Shown: positions 24,855 to 37,480, numbered from the stretch's first letter. The stretch: 64,000 nt of DNA from Hermatobates lingyangjiaoensis (GCA_026182355.1 JAPFBL010001928.1:4466001-4530000), one strand, 5' to 3'. Translations and numbers: made by a program. The notes: generated by a model not told the origin, from the sequence alone.

Positions 24855-26295
24855 ACAAGTACGGTGGATCCCTTAGCCCAAATAAACAAACGTTTTTTAG
24901 CTTTTTTGCTCTTTGCCCAAAAATTTCATATTTTTTTTATAAAATTCCAATTTATTTTTGTTCCATTTTTTGGTAAAGTTTGATTTTTTTAATGACCTTT
25001 AACTCAAAAAAAATTTTCTGAAAACGAAATGATGTAACCCCCTTTAGGAATTAATTTAAAAAATTGTCCTCATCAATTTACATAATTTCTTTTGTAGAAT
25101 AGTTTCATTTTCATCCGTAAACGGTATTTGTATGCCTCACAACTTTGAATTGAATTATATCGTAAGCAAAATTTTTAATTTTATTAAAAAAAAAAATATT
25201 TTCCTTTTTTTAAATTTGAATTATTTTTCGTTTATTGGTTTGAATTCAAAGTAATAAAAAACTTCAAAATCAAATTAGATTTAAAAAAAAAATGTTTTTT
25301 AAAAAAACAACCACAAAGTTTTTTTAAAAAAAACAGCCCAAGTGATAATGACTAATACTAAAAAAAAACCCTAACACACTAATATTTCCCCATGCAAATT
25401 TTTAAACTGGGTTTGTCTTATGAGGCCCAATTTTGTTAAAATATCAACTTGATCCATAAAATTCAGTTGTGGAAAAAACTAAAATATACCCCCCCCCCAA
25501 AACCCTCACATACATTCGAGAAAAACATAAAACTTTATAAAAATATAATTTCCAAAATTGAGTGAATTTTTTCAGTTATTTTATTAAGTAAAGTAAAAAA
25601 AATAAATTACAAGTAGCAGGTGATCTTTAGTCAGGATAACAACTTTTTTATAGCTTTATTGCTCTTTCTTGATAAATTTTATAAATTTTTTTATAAATTG
25701 CTAATTTTTTTGTTCATTTTTGGCAATGTTTCTGGTTTTTTAATGAGCCGTTTAGGTCAAAAAACATTTTCTGAAAACAGAAAATGTACTGTAACGCCCT
25801 TGGGAATTTAATTTTGAAAAAATTCTCATCATTCCCAAATTCTATTTTAGGAAGTTTCATTTCGATCCGTCAAACTGTGTGGCTTGTATCGCTCTCACAA
25901 GATTTCAGATTGAATTATAAGTCAAAATGTTTAAATTTTATTGAAAAAGAAATATATTCCGTTGTTTTAAAAATCTGAATATATTTTTCCTTTGATGCGT
26001 TTGTAACCTCAAAGATAATACCAAAATTTCAAAACTCTAGGATTAGTCGGTTAGGAGAAAAAAATATGTAGTCTAAAAACAGGTTTTTGGTAAAAAAAAA
26101 GTTAACATTATGCATAACCGCTCCCAAACAATAGGGATCATCTACACTATGAGGCCCATTTTTATGTAAAGTATCAACTTGATCCATCAAAGATTCTGGA
26201 CCGAAGCGTGGTAACAAAGTTTGGATAAATAGTCACCCACCCAACACACAGACATCATCGAAAAAACTCAATAAAATACTTCTGGGACCTCAATA
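24855..26295 (-). mobile_element. Two adjacent decayed family-T copies
   Basis: A first, strongly AT-decayed copy (about 24855-25590) and a second, better preserved one (about 25605-26295) lie in the same orientation. Both retain landmarks such as 'aacttgatccat(c)aaa' and the 'gctctttg/c' region of copy 1. The first copy has accumulated many C-to-T and G-to-A type changes and indels. Confidence 0.5.
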
Positions 26296-28489
26296 CATAT
26301 AATTAAAAATAAGCAAATGATCTCAAATAAACTTTCAAAACGCAAATTAATTTTCTTAGTAATCTTACTTATGTGTTTATAGTAATAATATATTGCATTA
26401 GTTGGTATAAGAACTAAAATTCTTAAACTATTGTATTCATTAAATTAAAAAACGTCATAAATTTTTATATTGTGCAAGAAAAGAAATGATTTAAAATAAT
26501 ATAGGAATGGCATTTTTCTAAATCCTTTTTTTTTTTTAATATACTAATTATTTTATATTATATTATTATAGAATCTGATATACTTTCATTCATTAACACA
26601 GAAAGGTAAAAATATTAAACCAAAATGGTAATCTTTAAGTCAAAAAAACATCACAATATACCAGTCATGTTATAATTTTTAGGTTTAAAAATTATTTTTC
26701 TAAATTAAATCCAATAAAAGTTGCCCATAGTAATTAATAATAAAAAATAATGAAGAAACATTAATTGACAATTAAATAAAATTAAAACCATAAATATAAT
26801 ATATATGAAACTTCAGGAATTACTATATAAAAGGTTATCTTTTTAAATTATGTTTAAAATTAATTATTTTTTATCTATAATTAAATTAAAAGCAGTAATG
26901 AGTTGAATAAGTATTCAACTTATTTAAATAGTTAAGTATTCAAATAATTTATAACTATTTGGAAGATAAAATCAATTTAAGCTGAATTTTAAAAAGGTTT
27001 AAGCTAGATTATTAAAATTAGTTTCAAACAAAAAAGTTATTATAAAATAACAGTTGCTTGATGTTTGCATTGAAACATTGATTAAAAAAATAGTTATATT
27101 CTATTCTGTTATTGTTTTTTTTTTTGAAGGTTGTAAAAATTATTTTACGAGTTTATATACAAAATTCAAAATGTGTTTATTGAGGATTTGGTCAAAAAAC
27201 CCAACTTAGTCAAGAAGCTATATCAATATTTATATACAAAGTTTTATAAACAATATAAATGTTAAAATTTCATTACAAACTGATCATTAATCATGCTACA
27301 ACATATTTTTACTAATATTTGTGATATGTCTTTCTATAAATATAATATTACTGTTTTCCTTTCTTTTGCTAATATGAAAAGATTATATTTCAATTGCACA
27401 TATTGTTACTAATATGCAGAAAACCAATAAATTATATAACATTCTAAACGATTATAAATAGTTAAATGGAAGTACATTACATTATTTTTAGTAGGAATAA
27501 CTTTTTTTAAATTAATTTTAATTGTATATTAGTTTAAACGAGTCAGTTTTAAAAGTTTCTGAAAGTTTTAGTGGCAGTATTTAATTCAAAATAATTCTTA
27601 TGCCAATTAGTAAAGATGACTTTCATCCAATTTTGTTTGTCATTGTTTAATAGTTCTAAATGAACGCATTGTAAATGTAATTATTAGAAGATAATTTTAA
27701 ATTGAGTACTAACTTTCTTTCTGATGTGCAGATTTTTTTCTTTTCTTCTTTTTTTTTAAACACTTATACAAAAGTAATTTCACTCATGTGCATCATTTAG
27801 TAATCTAATTAATAAAATCACTTTTAAACTGCTATTTATAACAACTTTTTTCTAAAATCCGATTAAAAAACCTGACCCTTAGAGCTATAAAAAATTAATG
27901 ACGCCATGATGGAGAATATAAAAGTGATTTGGCTCTTAATTTAGCCAGTGTATGCCCAATAGACCAGAAATAATTATGAACTAAATACAGACCTATAAAT
28001 TTTGTTGACTTAAAAAAAAATGATTCTTTATAATCGGTATTAATTTTAAATAAACATTTTTAAATAGATAATTTTATAATAAAATGACATACACGAAAAC
28101 AATACATTTATTAGTGGAATTTAGTAATTGATTTTTTGAGGTCGATCGATAATAATGTTTTATATTTTAAAAAATATGTCGATGTATACTCAACTTTGAT
28201 AAAAGTAAGTATATTATAAATTTAATTGACAACCTATTTAATTCAATTTTTTGTTTTAATGCAGTTAACACTTTTTGTAACTTTAACGAAAATGTAATCA
28301 ATGTTACAGCCCTGTAAACAATCAATTCATTCACGTTTTTTAATAATTAAGACTAAAGTCATTTGCTGATAATATTTTAAGTTATTTTCAATATGTTGCA
28401 AATCTATACGGTAGAGTTTACACAGTCAATAATTATTACTTTGAAGAGTTTGTAAAAGACAAAGAAATAATAATACATTTAATAAATGG
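26296..28489. other. AT-rich intergenic DNA
   Basis: No coding segment or recognisable repeat is seen. Confidence 0.5.
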
Positions 28490-28669
28490 AACCATTTTTT
28501 AAAACTTTACTGCGAACACTATATGTTTAGATTATATTTGCATATTAATTATTTTATCAACTACATTTTATTCAAGTCTAACCATTTTTTAAAATTTTAC
28601 TGCAAACACTATATGTTTAGAATATATTTGCATAATTAATTATTTTATCAACTACATTTTATTCTAAGT
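28490..28669. repeat. 90-bp tandem duplication
   Basis: 'aaccattttttaaaa(c/t)tttactgc' at 28490 recurs at 28580, and the rest of the 90-bp unit is nearly identical. Confidence 0.85.
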
Positions 28670-28906
28670 CATGTAATTAGCTGTGTGATTTCTTTTAATT
28701 AATTATCTGAATATATAAATTAATTTAATTCATTTACATTATTAATTAAAACAGTAATTTTAGAAAAAAAAAATTCTATTAACTCGCTAGCTATTATTTG
28801 TGAGATATTTACTCATGATTAGAAAGGTGAAGAAACACTAAACCGTAGTTTGATAAAATCTTTTTTATGAATGGAAACTTAGTGTTTCTTCCCTTTTCCA
28901 ATCAAA

Positions 28907-29620
28907 ATCTAGAGTGGTCTACACTCAGCTTTACTATAAATAAATATAATATCAAACTTCTTGACAAACAATTGATTTTTGTTATATTTTTATTTAACTA
29001 CCGTTATCAATTAATTATATGTAGTCATTAGCTTCAACCAATTCTGTAGAAATTGAACTTCCTGCTCTATTCATGTTTGGGATCGGATAAATAAGTTTCA
29101 TAAATTCCAGCTGTATGTATACGTCTAGACAAAAAGAGATTGATCATTGAATTAGTTGTTATTAAGTCTTGTTCTAATAATGAATATAACTTATGTTGAC
29201 TTAAATACCACGAAATAAATTGTTTTGTCTGATATTGTAGTTACGGTCACCGAACATAATTAAATAATATAAATAAAATAAGAAAAAAATTTAAAATAAA
29301 TGTAAAAAATTTTTTGTAACGCTCCTTACCCGAAATGAATACCAGACACCTACGTGACGCCAAACCTTTTTTACTGATGAGTGTAATAATTTCATTAGAT
29401 ATTACATCATTTTAATAAAAAGTGCTTATTTTTGATAAAAATCAAGAATCTTGCATCGTTTAGGGAGCAAATTCTCAGATATGTATACAAGATTTTGGAT
29501 ATATACACAACAATCACAGGCATCATCGAAAAAACATCATAAAAGGACTTTAGGGACCCCAAAACATCTAAATCTGAATATAAATATAAACAAATGGCAA
29601 ACATACATTTTACAATATTA
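28907..29620 (-). mobile_element. Family-T remnant with internal deletion
   Basis: The left end reads 'ctagagtggtctacactc'. The right-hand landmarks 'catcgaaaaaacatcataaa' and 'aggaccccaaaacat'-like sequence at about 29522-29575 match copy 1. Most of the interior is missing or diverged. Confidence 0.4.
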
Positions 29621-29913
29621 TATTTTTTTTTAAATTTTAAAACCTTAGATGAAGTTACAAACAAAAATGCTTCAATTATAGAATGTAGAGAATAGCATTC
29701 TTTCTACGGAATAACATTCTATGGACTGTGTGCTTTCAGATTTTCTTAAAAGTTATTTGATTTTAGCAACGCAAGGGATATAAATTTCCAAGTAGCTTAG
29801 TTTGTGGAGTTTCAGAATATATGTGGTTAAGAAGAGTAATATATAAACTGCTTTTGAGGCTTTATGACAAAACAAAGAGGCGGATGATGATTAATAAAAC
29901 TGGTTTTGCCCAG

Positions 29914-30117
29914 GCTCAAAGGTGACTGTCGTGGGAGCTAATGGACTGGTTGGGCAAGCCTTTAGCCTTGCTGCTAAAACAATCACCATGGTTTGATGTT
30001 CTCTGCCTCTTCGACGAACAACCTACAGAGCCTCTTGCCAAGCAACTAAACCAGGTTGACTCCAGCTGCAAGCTGATTGCTTACTCTGGGCCACACACAC
30101 TCCCCTTAGCTCTGAAG
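29914..30117 (+). CDS. MDH-like exon a (Rossmann N-terminal part, frame disrupted)
   Basis: The acceptor is tttgcccag and the donor is aag|gtagca. The first frame gives SKVTVVGANGLVGQ. From about 29959 the family-conserved continuation PLALLLKQSPWFDVL lies in the next frame. Removing the single G at about 29958 would align the two parts with MDH. The exon is otherwise intact. Confidence 0.8.
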
Positions 30118-33100
30118 GTAGCATACTCTCTCTTATTCCTCTTCTTTACCTATATCAATCCGCTTTCTTCTGATTTCCCTTTGCCATGCCCCTATGTCTC
30201 TCAATCTCGTCCTGATCCCCTTTCTATAGTACATCAACTACTCTCTTTTGCAAATTTTCCCATTTTTCTCTCCAATTGCTTCATATGTCAAGAAAATAAC
30301 TGAAAGTGTCCATTCACAATTTCTTTTTAGAACAAACAAATATGGTTCAAAAATCATTTCGAAATTATTTTTTTTTTAAATTTCTAAACATTAGCTGGTT
30401 GCACAATTTTTAATTTTTTCCTTTCACTTGCCATCTTTCTTTTACCATCCTGCTCCTCTCTCCCAATGTCCCTTCCTTATCACTTACCTCTTTCACCCAC
30501 ATTCTCCTATCACTTACTTCTTTATTTCATACTTTCTATCTTTTGACCCTCACCATCCTTAGTAAGTATTTTATCTTTTAATTCCCATCACATCTCTCAC
30601 CTTTCCTTTTTTATGATTCTGGTCTACCCACATCTTCTGAACCCTTATATTTTTCACTAACACATCTTAAACAATCGCTTTTCTATTCTTTCCTTCTCTC
30701 CATCCATCAGCTCCCTTTTAACCCTTCCTCTCTCTTCTTTCCATTCTCTCACCCCTCCTCCAAAACACCTCCCCTCCCATCTTAATCGTTTAATATGTTG
30801 TTCCTCTTCCCCTTTTTTTAACCATGTTTTTTGTTGCAGGGATCACAGTTTGTTCTTATCTCAGAGGTTTCTGCTGATTTGAAAAAAGATCCTGAAGCTG
30901 TTCTGAAAAAGGTCGCTAAAGTCGCCTCAACTATTGCAAGAGTCTGTCCTGATGTAAGAGCTTTTATTAAATACTTGAATTCAATATAATTTGGTTATAG
31001 ATTGATTAGAAGAAGAAGGCTGATGAAATAAGTAATAGAACATTTTTGTTACGGTGTGAACGAGTCCCATAAGAACTCTTAGATCCTCAGACTGAATTAT
31101 GGAGAAATCATTTTATCTCTGGGGTTGATGCCAAACACGAATTTTTACAGTCAGATGAGATTAGGAGAACTATACAGCCTAAGTGAAATGAACCACCTGA
31201 TAAGAAGTTAATCAACAGTTTGCTGCATTATGTTATTTTGAGGGTTTCTAATGGCAAATGTCTTCTATGAGTAGAAGATATGTCTTATTAAGATCTTCTT
31301 CTTTCCCTCTCTTTGAGCTCCTTCTCTTTATCAAGAACATATTCTACACAATTTTAATGTATTTTACACTCAAGACATGGAATTGATGGAGAGAGAGGAA
31401 AAGAATAGAGAAGTGTTTGTTTAAAATGTTCTTTGAAAAATAGGAGTTCGAAAACAGTGGAAAAAAAAGAAGAGGGAAAGCGAGATAACAGAGAGGGTCA
31501 AGGGATGAATTAACTATTCTCACCCAAATATAATCCAGGATATGTAGATAATTGTACTTACCTAATTATAATCCAACTTGTCTTGACAGTGTGAACTTGG
31601 ATTTCTTCACATCATTACACTTGTCAGTCCGTTGTACTTACATCTTAACTGAACACGTTAGACTTCCGTTAGATATCCTGCACATCATTGACCTAAAGTC
31701 TGCTGTGGCAGCTTGCCACTTCTCTTTAAAGCACTAACACTCTTTATAGAGTTTTTGTTTTGTAAACGATTAACATATGTCGTCAAGATACTATATGTAC
31801 CTAGCTTCCATGAATCTGATGACATCAACATCCACGTAAAAACAGCAGAGTTCCCTATTCGTTCTTATAATATAATTACACGGTTTTTTTTTTCTTAACA
31901 CAGTTCATGAAATTTACTTTGCGATCAAATTCCTCCTTAAATCACAGAAAATTAACACCTAATTATGGCCTGTGTTCTAATGCCCCAGGAAATAAGGCTC
32001 ACCGAAAGTCTAGTAACAGTATTCTAGCTCCATCACTAGTAGGACTAATCCATGCCTTCAGTAGAGGGTACAGTGCCTGGCTCACAACCACCTGCTACTC
32101 TACAGACAACATAGGAAGATACAGCTTCTGATAGAACGACAGAAATTAACCAGAGAAACTCTCTACAGACTCTAGCATACCTTAAGGCAGGATGAGACTC
32201 AGTAATGACTGAGGTCATGGTTTCCAGTGTGTATTCTGGATGATACATCAAACCTTCCCTCTAACAGGTAGAAAGGCAGTATTAATTTCTACCTGGTAAA
32301 GCAACTAACATTTGGCACTCCTCAGGAGTGTGCTCCTGCCACCCAGCGATGCAGCGATAATGCAGCAGATAAACACTTTTAAAATCAAGGAAAATAAAAG
32401 CAATTCTACAAGGAGAATTACCAGAAAACTTCCTGCAAACTATAACACTCCTCCAACTTCCACTTACGACTACAGCTACCTTCATTATAGTTAAATTTTG
32501 AGTTATTTTTGTATGGGTTATATTTTTTTGCTTCTATATGGATGTAAGTGCAGGTACAACACAAATAAGCCTTATTATTAACATGAAAAAAAATCAAGAT
32601 TAACTGTTTTAAGTGTATGTATGTATTTGGAGTAATTATCGGAGCGGATGATCCCATTTATTTTATTTATGGGTAAAATTGATTCAGTTTTCCAACAATT
32701 CGTACGTATTTTCCGCACTATAAGGCGCACCTAAAAGCCTTCAATTTTTTCAAAAGCTGACCATGCGCCTTATAATCCGGTGCGCCTTATATATGGATCA
32801 ATAATGAGCCGCAACAGTCTCGCAACTACGGTAAGCAGCCGCCGACTCCTTTTCCCCCGTTGAAGAAGTGTGCGCGGTGCATGCTGGGATAATAAGTCAG
32901 TGGTTCCAAGGAATGAAAGGGTTTTTAAAGAAAAGGAATATTACAAGTCTTGTTCGCACGGCGGTCAAACAAGAAGTGGTGTTTATTCATTATTCCAGGC
33001 TCTCGTATTACTTGGGGAGGCAATGTTGATAAGGACTTCTCCGTAATCTGAGCCCAGAGTGTCTCTCGGCTGGACATTACGTATATAACGGCGCTTCATT

Positions 33101-36100
33101 TCCATTTGTGTATTTCAGTAAAGACCCTGAAATGGCTCCTATTAAGAGACACGCTTACAACGCCTTACAATTCCCTTCAGCGCAGCACCGTCTAATGGAT
33201 GCATAACGTAACCCCAGCCTCTACTGTAGCGCCTTATAATGCGGTGCGCCTTGTATATGGAAAAAGTTTTAAAATACGTCATTCATTGAAGGTGCGCCTT
33301 ATAATGCGGTGCGCCTTATAGTGCGGAAAATACGGTAATTAAGTTCGTGAACCGATATACCACAGTATATATAAATTGCATTGTTATAGTTGGCAGGTCA
33401 TTTTGATTTAACCATTTATAGTCAGCTCATTAGTTAGTAAGGAGTCGACAGTCCTGAAGCAGTCCATATGACAAGTATAAGTATGACCCATTTTCATTTC
33501 AGAGCTTCATTGCTGTGGCAGCCAAACCTGTCAACGTTTTAGTTCCAATGGTAGCTGAAATCATCAACAAGTTGAACCGATCAGTGGACCACAACAAAAT
33601 CTTCGGTGTTACCACTATTGATGTGATGAGAGCGACAACATTTGTTGCTGAAGTGGCCGGATTGTCACCTGAAAGCCTTCAAGTGCCTGTCGTTGGTGGA
33701 AGTTCTTCAACAACCATTGTGCCTGTTCTCTCACAAATAAAGCCTTGCCCGAACCTCAATCTGGTAGTATCAACTATCTGAAGATTAATATCGCAATTAC
33801 ATAACAACATTATTTAACTATTACAATAGCAAATGATATCATTAGCACCACAAAAGTAGTTTGTAACATCATTACACAAATGTACATTCCTACATCGTAT
33901 GTTGTCTTCAACGCTTTTATTTTGCTTTATCAAAAGCAAACTGACTGTTATTTAATATTAACTTCTACTTATAACTTTTTTTTTACCTTCATTAACTGTC
34001 TTTATGAAATAAAGAAAAATGAAAGAATTGCATTCAGGTCAAAATTTTAAAATAGAGTTTTCAAAAGAAATGCACGGGGTCTGTTGAAACGAATAAAATA
34101 AGTTTTTTAAATTGATCCGTCCGTGTGTGTGAGTAGAATATTAAAAAAACCGAAAGAGCTATTATCATAGAATTTCATAGTTAAGTTTCTCCCACCACTA
34201 AGACGGAAAAGCAAACAGTTACCTTTTCTTATAAAATATTTTATTAAAAAAAGTCGGGGTTTTTGTTTCGCTAAACATCTGTCAACGAGATTTTGATCAT
34301 CATTTCTGTGAACTGGCCTTTTAGCTGATATCTTATATAAGATCTAATGCACACAGAAACAGTTCTAAAGGGTCAAAAGTTTAGAACTGTCCTTTATCTT
34401 GCTTTTTTTTATATGTATATTAACAAATACAGAATATAAATATTAATTAGATTTAAATTGACTAAATTAGAGATAGGTAAATCAGGTCAACAATATTTGT
34501 TTGAAAAATAGTGTTTTAAAGCAACGTTAAAAGTAAAGTGCTGTAATAAATTCTAAGATAGTGCAATTACTTATTATGTGGTATTTACTCATTGTACGGT
34601 AAAAAAGTTAATGAAATAACATTCCACATAAACCTATTTCCATATATAGTAATTTAATAATATAAACAAAGCGTTTCTAACTCCTAGTGTTCTACTTCAG
34701 GTATTAACTGAAAAATACAATAACATCAAAGAGTTATCTATAGTATAAAGTAAATGGTACAACATGAAATAAGAAAAGACAGATTCATGTTCATACCAAA
34801 GGATGAGTGTCTGTGGTACAAATGACTGGAAATAGGATGGAAGTGGATGAAGGTATGGAGTGTACATCTGTTTTATATTGGAAAGCAAGGACATTTCTTT
34901 ATTTTTTTACCTAAATAACAGCCTCTACCTGACCTTTAGGTAACTGCTTTCCAATATAAAACAGATGTACACTCCATACCTTCACCCACTTCCATCCTAT
35001 TTCTAGTCATTTGTACCACATATACTCATCCTTTGGTATGTACATGAATCTCTCTTTCTTATTTCAGGTTGTACCATTTACTTTATACTATAGATAACTC
35101 TTGATGTTATTGTATTTTTCAGTTAATACCTGAAGTAGGATACTAGATGTTAGAAACGCGTTGTTTATATCATTAAATTACTATAAGTAGAGGTTATTTC
35201 ATTAACATTTTTACGCTACAGTTGTAATAAATCTAAATGCTACCCTTTACAATCTTTTTATAAGACATATGGTCCTTCATGTGTTTAAGAACTCCACTGC
35301 TTTTAAGTAGTAGTGAAACATTGGAAAGGTATTTGTTGGCACTTCCTTGACTCTCCTTATGAGTCTTTGATTGAGTTGTCACAGGGCTTCCGCATGACTT
35401 ACCAGTGGCTCCGTTGGCATATTTGCTAATACAAGTATTTTTTGACACAAGTGCATGTGTTGGTGGGAGATGGTATTTAGTGAGATTTGCTGTCATCCTA
35501 CGTATCACAATCATTCTCCTGACTTGATCTGTAGCTCATCTGACACATGTACATATAGCTAGGCATTCACAAGTGCATGTGTCTATAGCGGGATATAGTA
35601 AGATTTCTTATCATCTTTTGCCCCACAATCATTCCCCTGACTTGATCTGTAGCTCATCTGACACATGTACATATAGCTAGGCATTCACAAGTGCATGTGT
35701 CTATGGCGGGAGATGGTAAGATTTCTTACCATCCTTTGCACCACAATCATTCCCTGCCGCTCAGTTAGCACGTGTTGACAGGTCTGCTGTTGGTTGCAGG
35801 AGGAGCGCGTGAAGGTGACTAGGGCCGTGCAGCTGGCGGGCGAGCAAGCCGCCCTCAGTGGGATAGCCGCTGCCTATGCTTCCGCCAGATTCATGACGGC
35901 ATTGGCGCGAGCTGCTTCCGGCCACTCAGACATTGTTGAATGCGCTTTAGTTCGAAGTGAAGCCGCTCCAGACACCACATACTTGGCAACCCCTATTGAA
36001 CTTGGCCCAGCAGGCATTCAAAGGAATTTCGGAGTGCCAGAGCTCAACGAATTCGAGGAAACTCTTCTCGAAACAGCGCTTCCCGCTCTCCAGAAGGACA

Positions 36101-36141
36101 TACAAGCAGGCCTCACGATGGCAGCCAGAATAAAGTCTTAA
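29914..36141 (+). CDS. Malate-dehydrogenase-family protein, predicted catalytically dead (partial, 4 exons)
   Basis: Visible coding exons are 29914-30117, 30840-30953, 33503-33763 and 35800-36141, all with GT/AG borders. The last three join in phase 0, and the first acceptor expects one base from an unseen upstream exon. The product is about 305 aa, near the length of mature mitochondrial MDH (about 314). The NAD-binding VTVVGANGLVGQ, the C-terminal half (AAYASARF, IELGPAGIQRNFG) and the D/R pair in TTIDVMRATTF are recognisable. The catalytic His motif GGHxG is GGSSS, the substrate loop VPRKPGM with its Arg residues is replaced by a Lys/Glu-rich segment, and NPVN reads KPVN. Enzyme activity is therefore unlikely, though the fold and dimer surface may persist. 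A presequence exon was not found. One base disrupts the frame at about 29958. A decaying paralogue is the alternative. Confidence 0.82.
30118..30839 (+). other. MDH-like intron 1
   Basis: A 722-bp GT-AG intron, strikingly rich in T/C (about 30400-30830), which may act as an extended polypyrimidine tract. No nested element is recognised. Confidence 0.7.
30840..30953 (+). CDS. MDH-like exon b (altered substrate loop)
   Basis: 38 codons, phase 0 on both sides. It encodes GSQFVLISEVSADLKKDPEA and onward. In active MDHs this segment carries VPRKPGMTRxDL with two substrate-binding arginines. Here both are absent and the segment is about five residues shorter. Confidence 0.85.
32705..33335 (+). mobile_element. 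pogo/Tigger-like MITE (GCGCCTTATA family) in MDH-like intron 2
   Basis: Terminal inverted repeats read 'TTTTCCGCACTATAAGGC' inward from each end and are flanked by TA on both sides (32703-32704 and 33336-33337). Subterminal 'gcgccttata' motifs recur many times, near both ends. Inside, at 33132, a remnant ORF starts MAPIKRHAYNA, which resembles the start of pogo/Tigger-type transposases, and then runs out of frame to a stop at 33204-33206. It is therefore an internally deleted, non-autonomous copy of about 630 bp. Its GC content is well above the host DNA. Confidence 0.8.
33132..33206 (+). pseudogene. Transposase N-terminal remnant inside MITE
   Basis: 24 codons beginning MAPIKRHAYNA. The family-typical continuation (a basic helix-turn-helix region) is missing, and the ORF ends after an unrelated tail (HRLMDA). 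It marks the deletion junction of the parental transposon. Confidence 0.5.
33503..33763 (+). CDS. MDH-like exon c (catalytic region, His lost)
   Basis: 87 codons, phase 0, acceptor ttcatttcag and donor ctg|gtagta. It encodes AAKPVNVLVPM (family NPVN), FGVTTIDVMRATTF (Asp and Arg kept) and VPVVGGSSSTTIVPVLSQ. The catalytic His of GGHxG is replaced by Ser. Confidence 0.87.
34600..35222. repeat. Head-to-head inverted pair, PLE-like end type B, in MDH-like intron 3
   Basis: The left arm (about 34608-34895) and right arm (about 34940-35222) are inverted copies. They carry the outward modules 'acctgaagtagga' and 'gaaacgcgttgttt' (right) and the complement (left). The arms have diverged slightly, for example the left copy lost part of the 'cgaaacgcg' motif. 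The centre is about 45 bp. The same family occurs at 19.7 and 42.5-43.2 kb. Confidence 0.8.
35449..35757. repeat. 118-bp tandem repeat just upstream of MDH-like exon d
   Basis: 'cacaatcatt(c)' occurs at 35506, 35624 and 35742, giving an exact 118-base spacing. The unit includes 'ctgacttgatctgtagctca' and 'tcacaagtgcatgtgt'. The last partial unit ends about 40 bases before the exon acceptor, so copy-number change here could affect splicing. Confidence 0.85.
35800..36141 (+). CDS. MDH-like terminal exon d
   Basis: 113 codons plus TAA, acceptor tggttgcag. It encodes EERVKVTRAVQLAGEQ to the C terminus AARIKS. Its GC content is much higher than the surroundings. Conserved MDH features include AYASARF, the V-E-C-A strand and the TPIELGPAGI-QRNFGVPELNEFEE block, which ends at the usual MDH C terminus. 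Confidence 0.9.
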   Translation, partial: EERVKVTRAVQLAGEQAALSGIAAAYASARFMTALARAASGHSDIVECALVRSEAAPDTTYLATPIELGPAGIQRNFGVPELNEFEETLLETALPALQKDIQAGLTMAARIKS

Positions 36142-37480
36142 CCCACATCTCTTGAGTCAATATCCTGAGAAACTCCTCGTTTTAACAACTTGCACAATCA
36201 GTTACCACTTTTATTATTTATCTACTTTGTAATTAGAGCTTTACAATATGCTAGCAACATTACTTGGGTATAACCTATCCAAGTACTATCGACGCCCAAT
36301 GTTACTTCAATGAAACAGATTTATTCACTGTAGCTATCGTTGACTACGAGTCACACTGCCATATTTACACATAAGAAAAATTGTTTCATCACTCTTCAAG
36401 TTAAAAAAATTAACGAGAATTCAGAATTAAATTAATCATGAACACTAATTGAGAAACATCTCACTACAATTTGATCTGGATACAAATACAAGAGATATTA
36501 CATCCCAATAACAAATTTCGTAGAACATCAAATAGAGTAGTTTAAAATATCAAATCCCAACACCGAAAATCTCCCTTCGGCCTCAATGAACTATTTATAA
36601 CTGGCCAACTTCCTTCAACTCAAAACTATAAACATAAAATATCAGTTCTGCTTTAATTTTAATTAATGATTCAAGGGCTATTTTAATATTCTCTAATAGA
36701 AATTATTTCCATAAGATCTTAAGTTAAATCACCGTTAGCAGCTCCTGGGTGAGACAGCAAAGAGTTGACTATATACCACTATATCAGATGGTCGTACTTG
36801 TGTTTTCTAGCGTAGTACATGATCCGGAGTATATATCACAATAATTAAAATACATACATACCAAACTAAGCAAACTGCCATAACAAATATATTTATGCTT
36901 CTTATATACATCTCTTAATGCAAAAAAAACACTATGTACATAAAATAACAATAATCAATATAACACTTAACACAGTCATTGTTTTAATTTAAGAATAAAC
37001 CAACTAAATAATTAAATATCAGAGTAAATCAATATGTGATAACAGATACAAACAATATATAAAGAATAAAGTTGATTATTCAATTTATAATAACAAAATA
37101 GAAAAATAACAAGGCAGTTAAATAGTTTTTGCACAATAATACTACGAGTGAACAAAGGATATTTACAAGTTTGGTCAAGATAGCTTTCTTTTTGTATTTT
37201 AGTCGGCTGCATTTAACTTATAAGAGCGATTGAGGACTAGAGCCTTGGTAATATACGGTGGCCAGTTGCGAGTTGCACCATTAATGATCCTTTCAACAAT
37301 TGTAGGTAAACTATTCGGTGTTAATTGTTTAATATCATTTACCGAACTATCAATTGCTCGAAATTAGTTATAGAATATTGCAGTAGTTTAAAGCTCCAAG
37401 CTTGAAGTAAGCTAAACAGCACGACTACGCTAGACAGTCAAAAGTAGCAGGTAATACTAATGGGTTAGTACAAGTGGTCA
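36142..37480. other. Downstream of MDH-like gene, AT-rich
   Basis: This presumably begins with the MDH-like 3' UTR. No canonical poly(A) signal close to the stop was identified with confidence. No other gene is seen. Confidence 0.5.
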
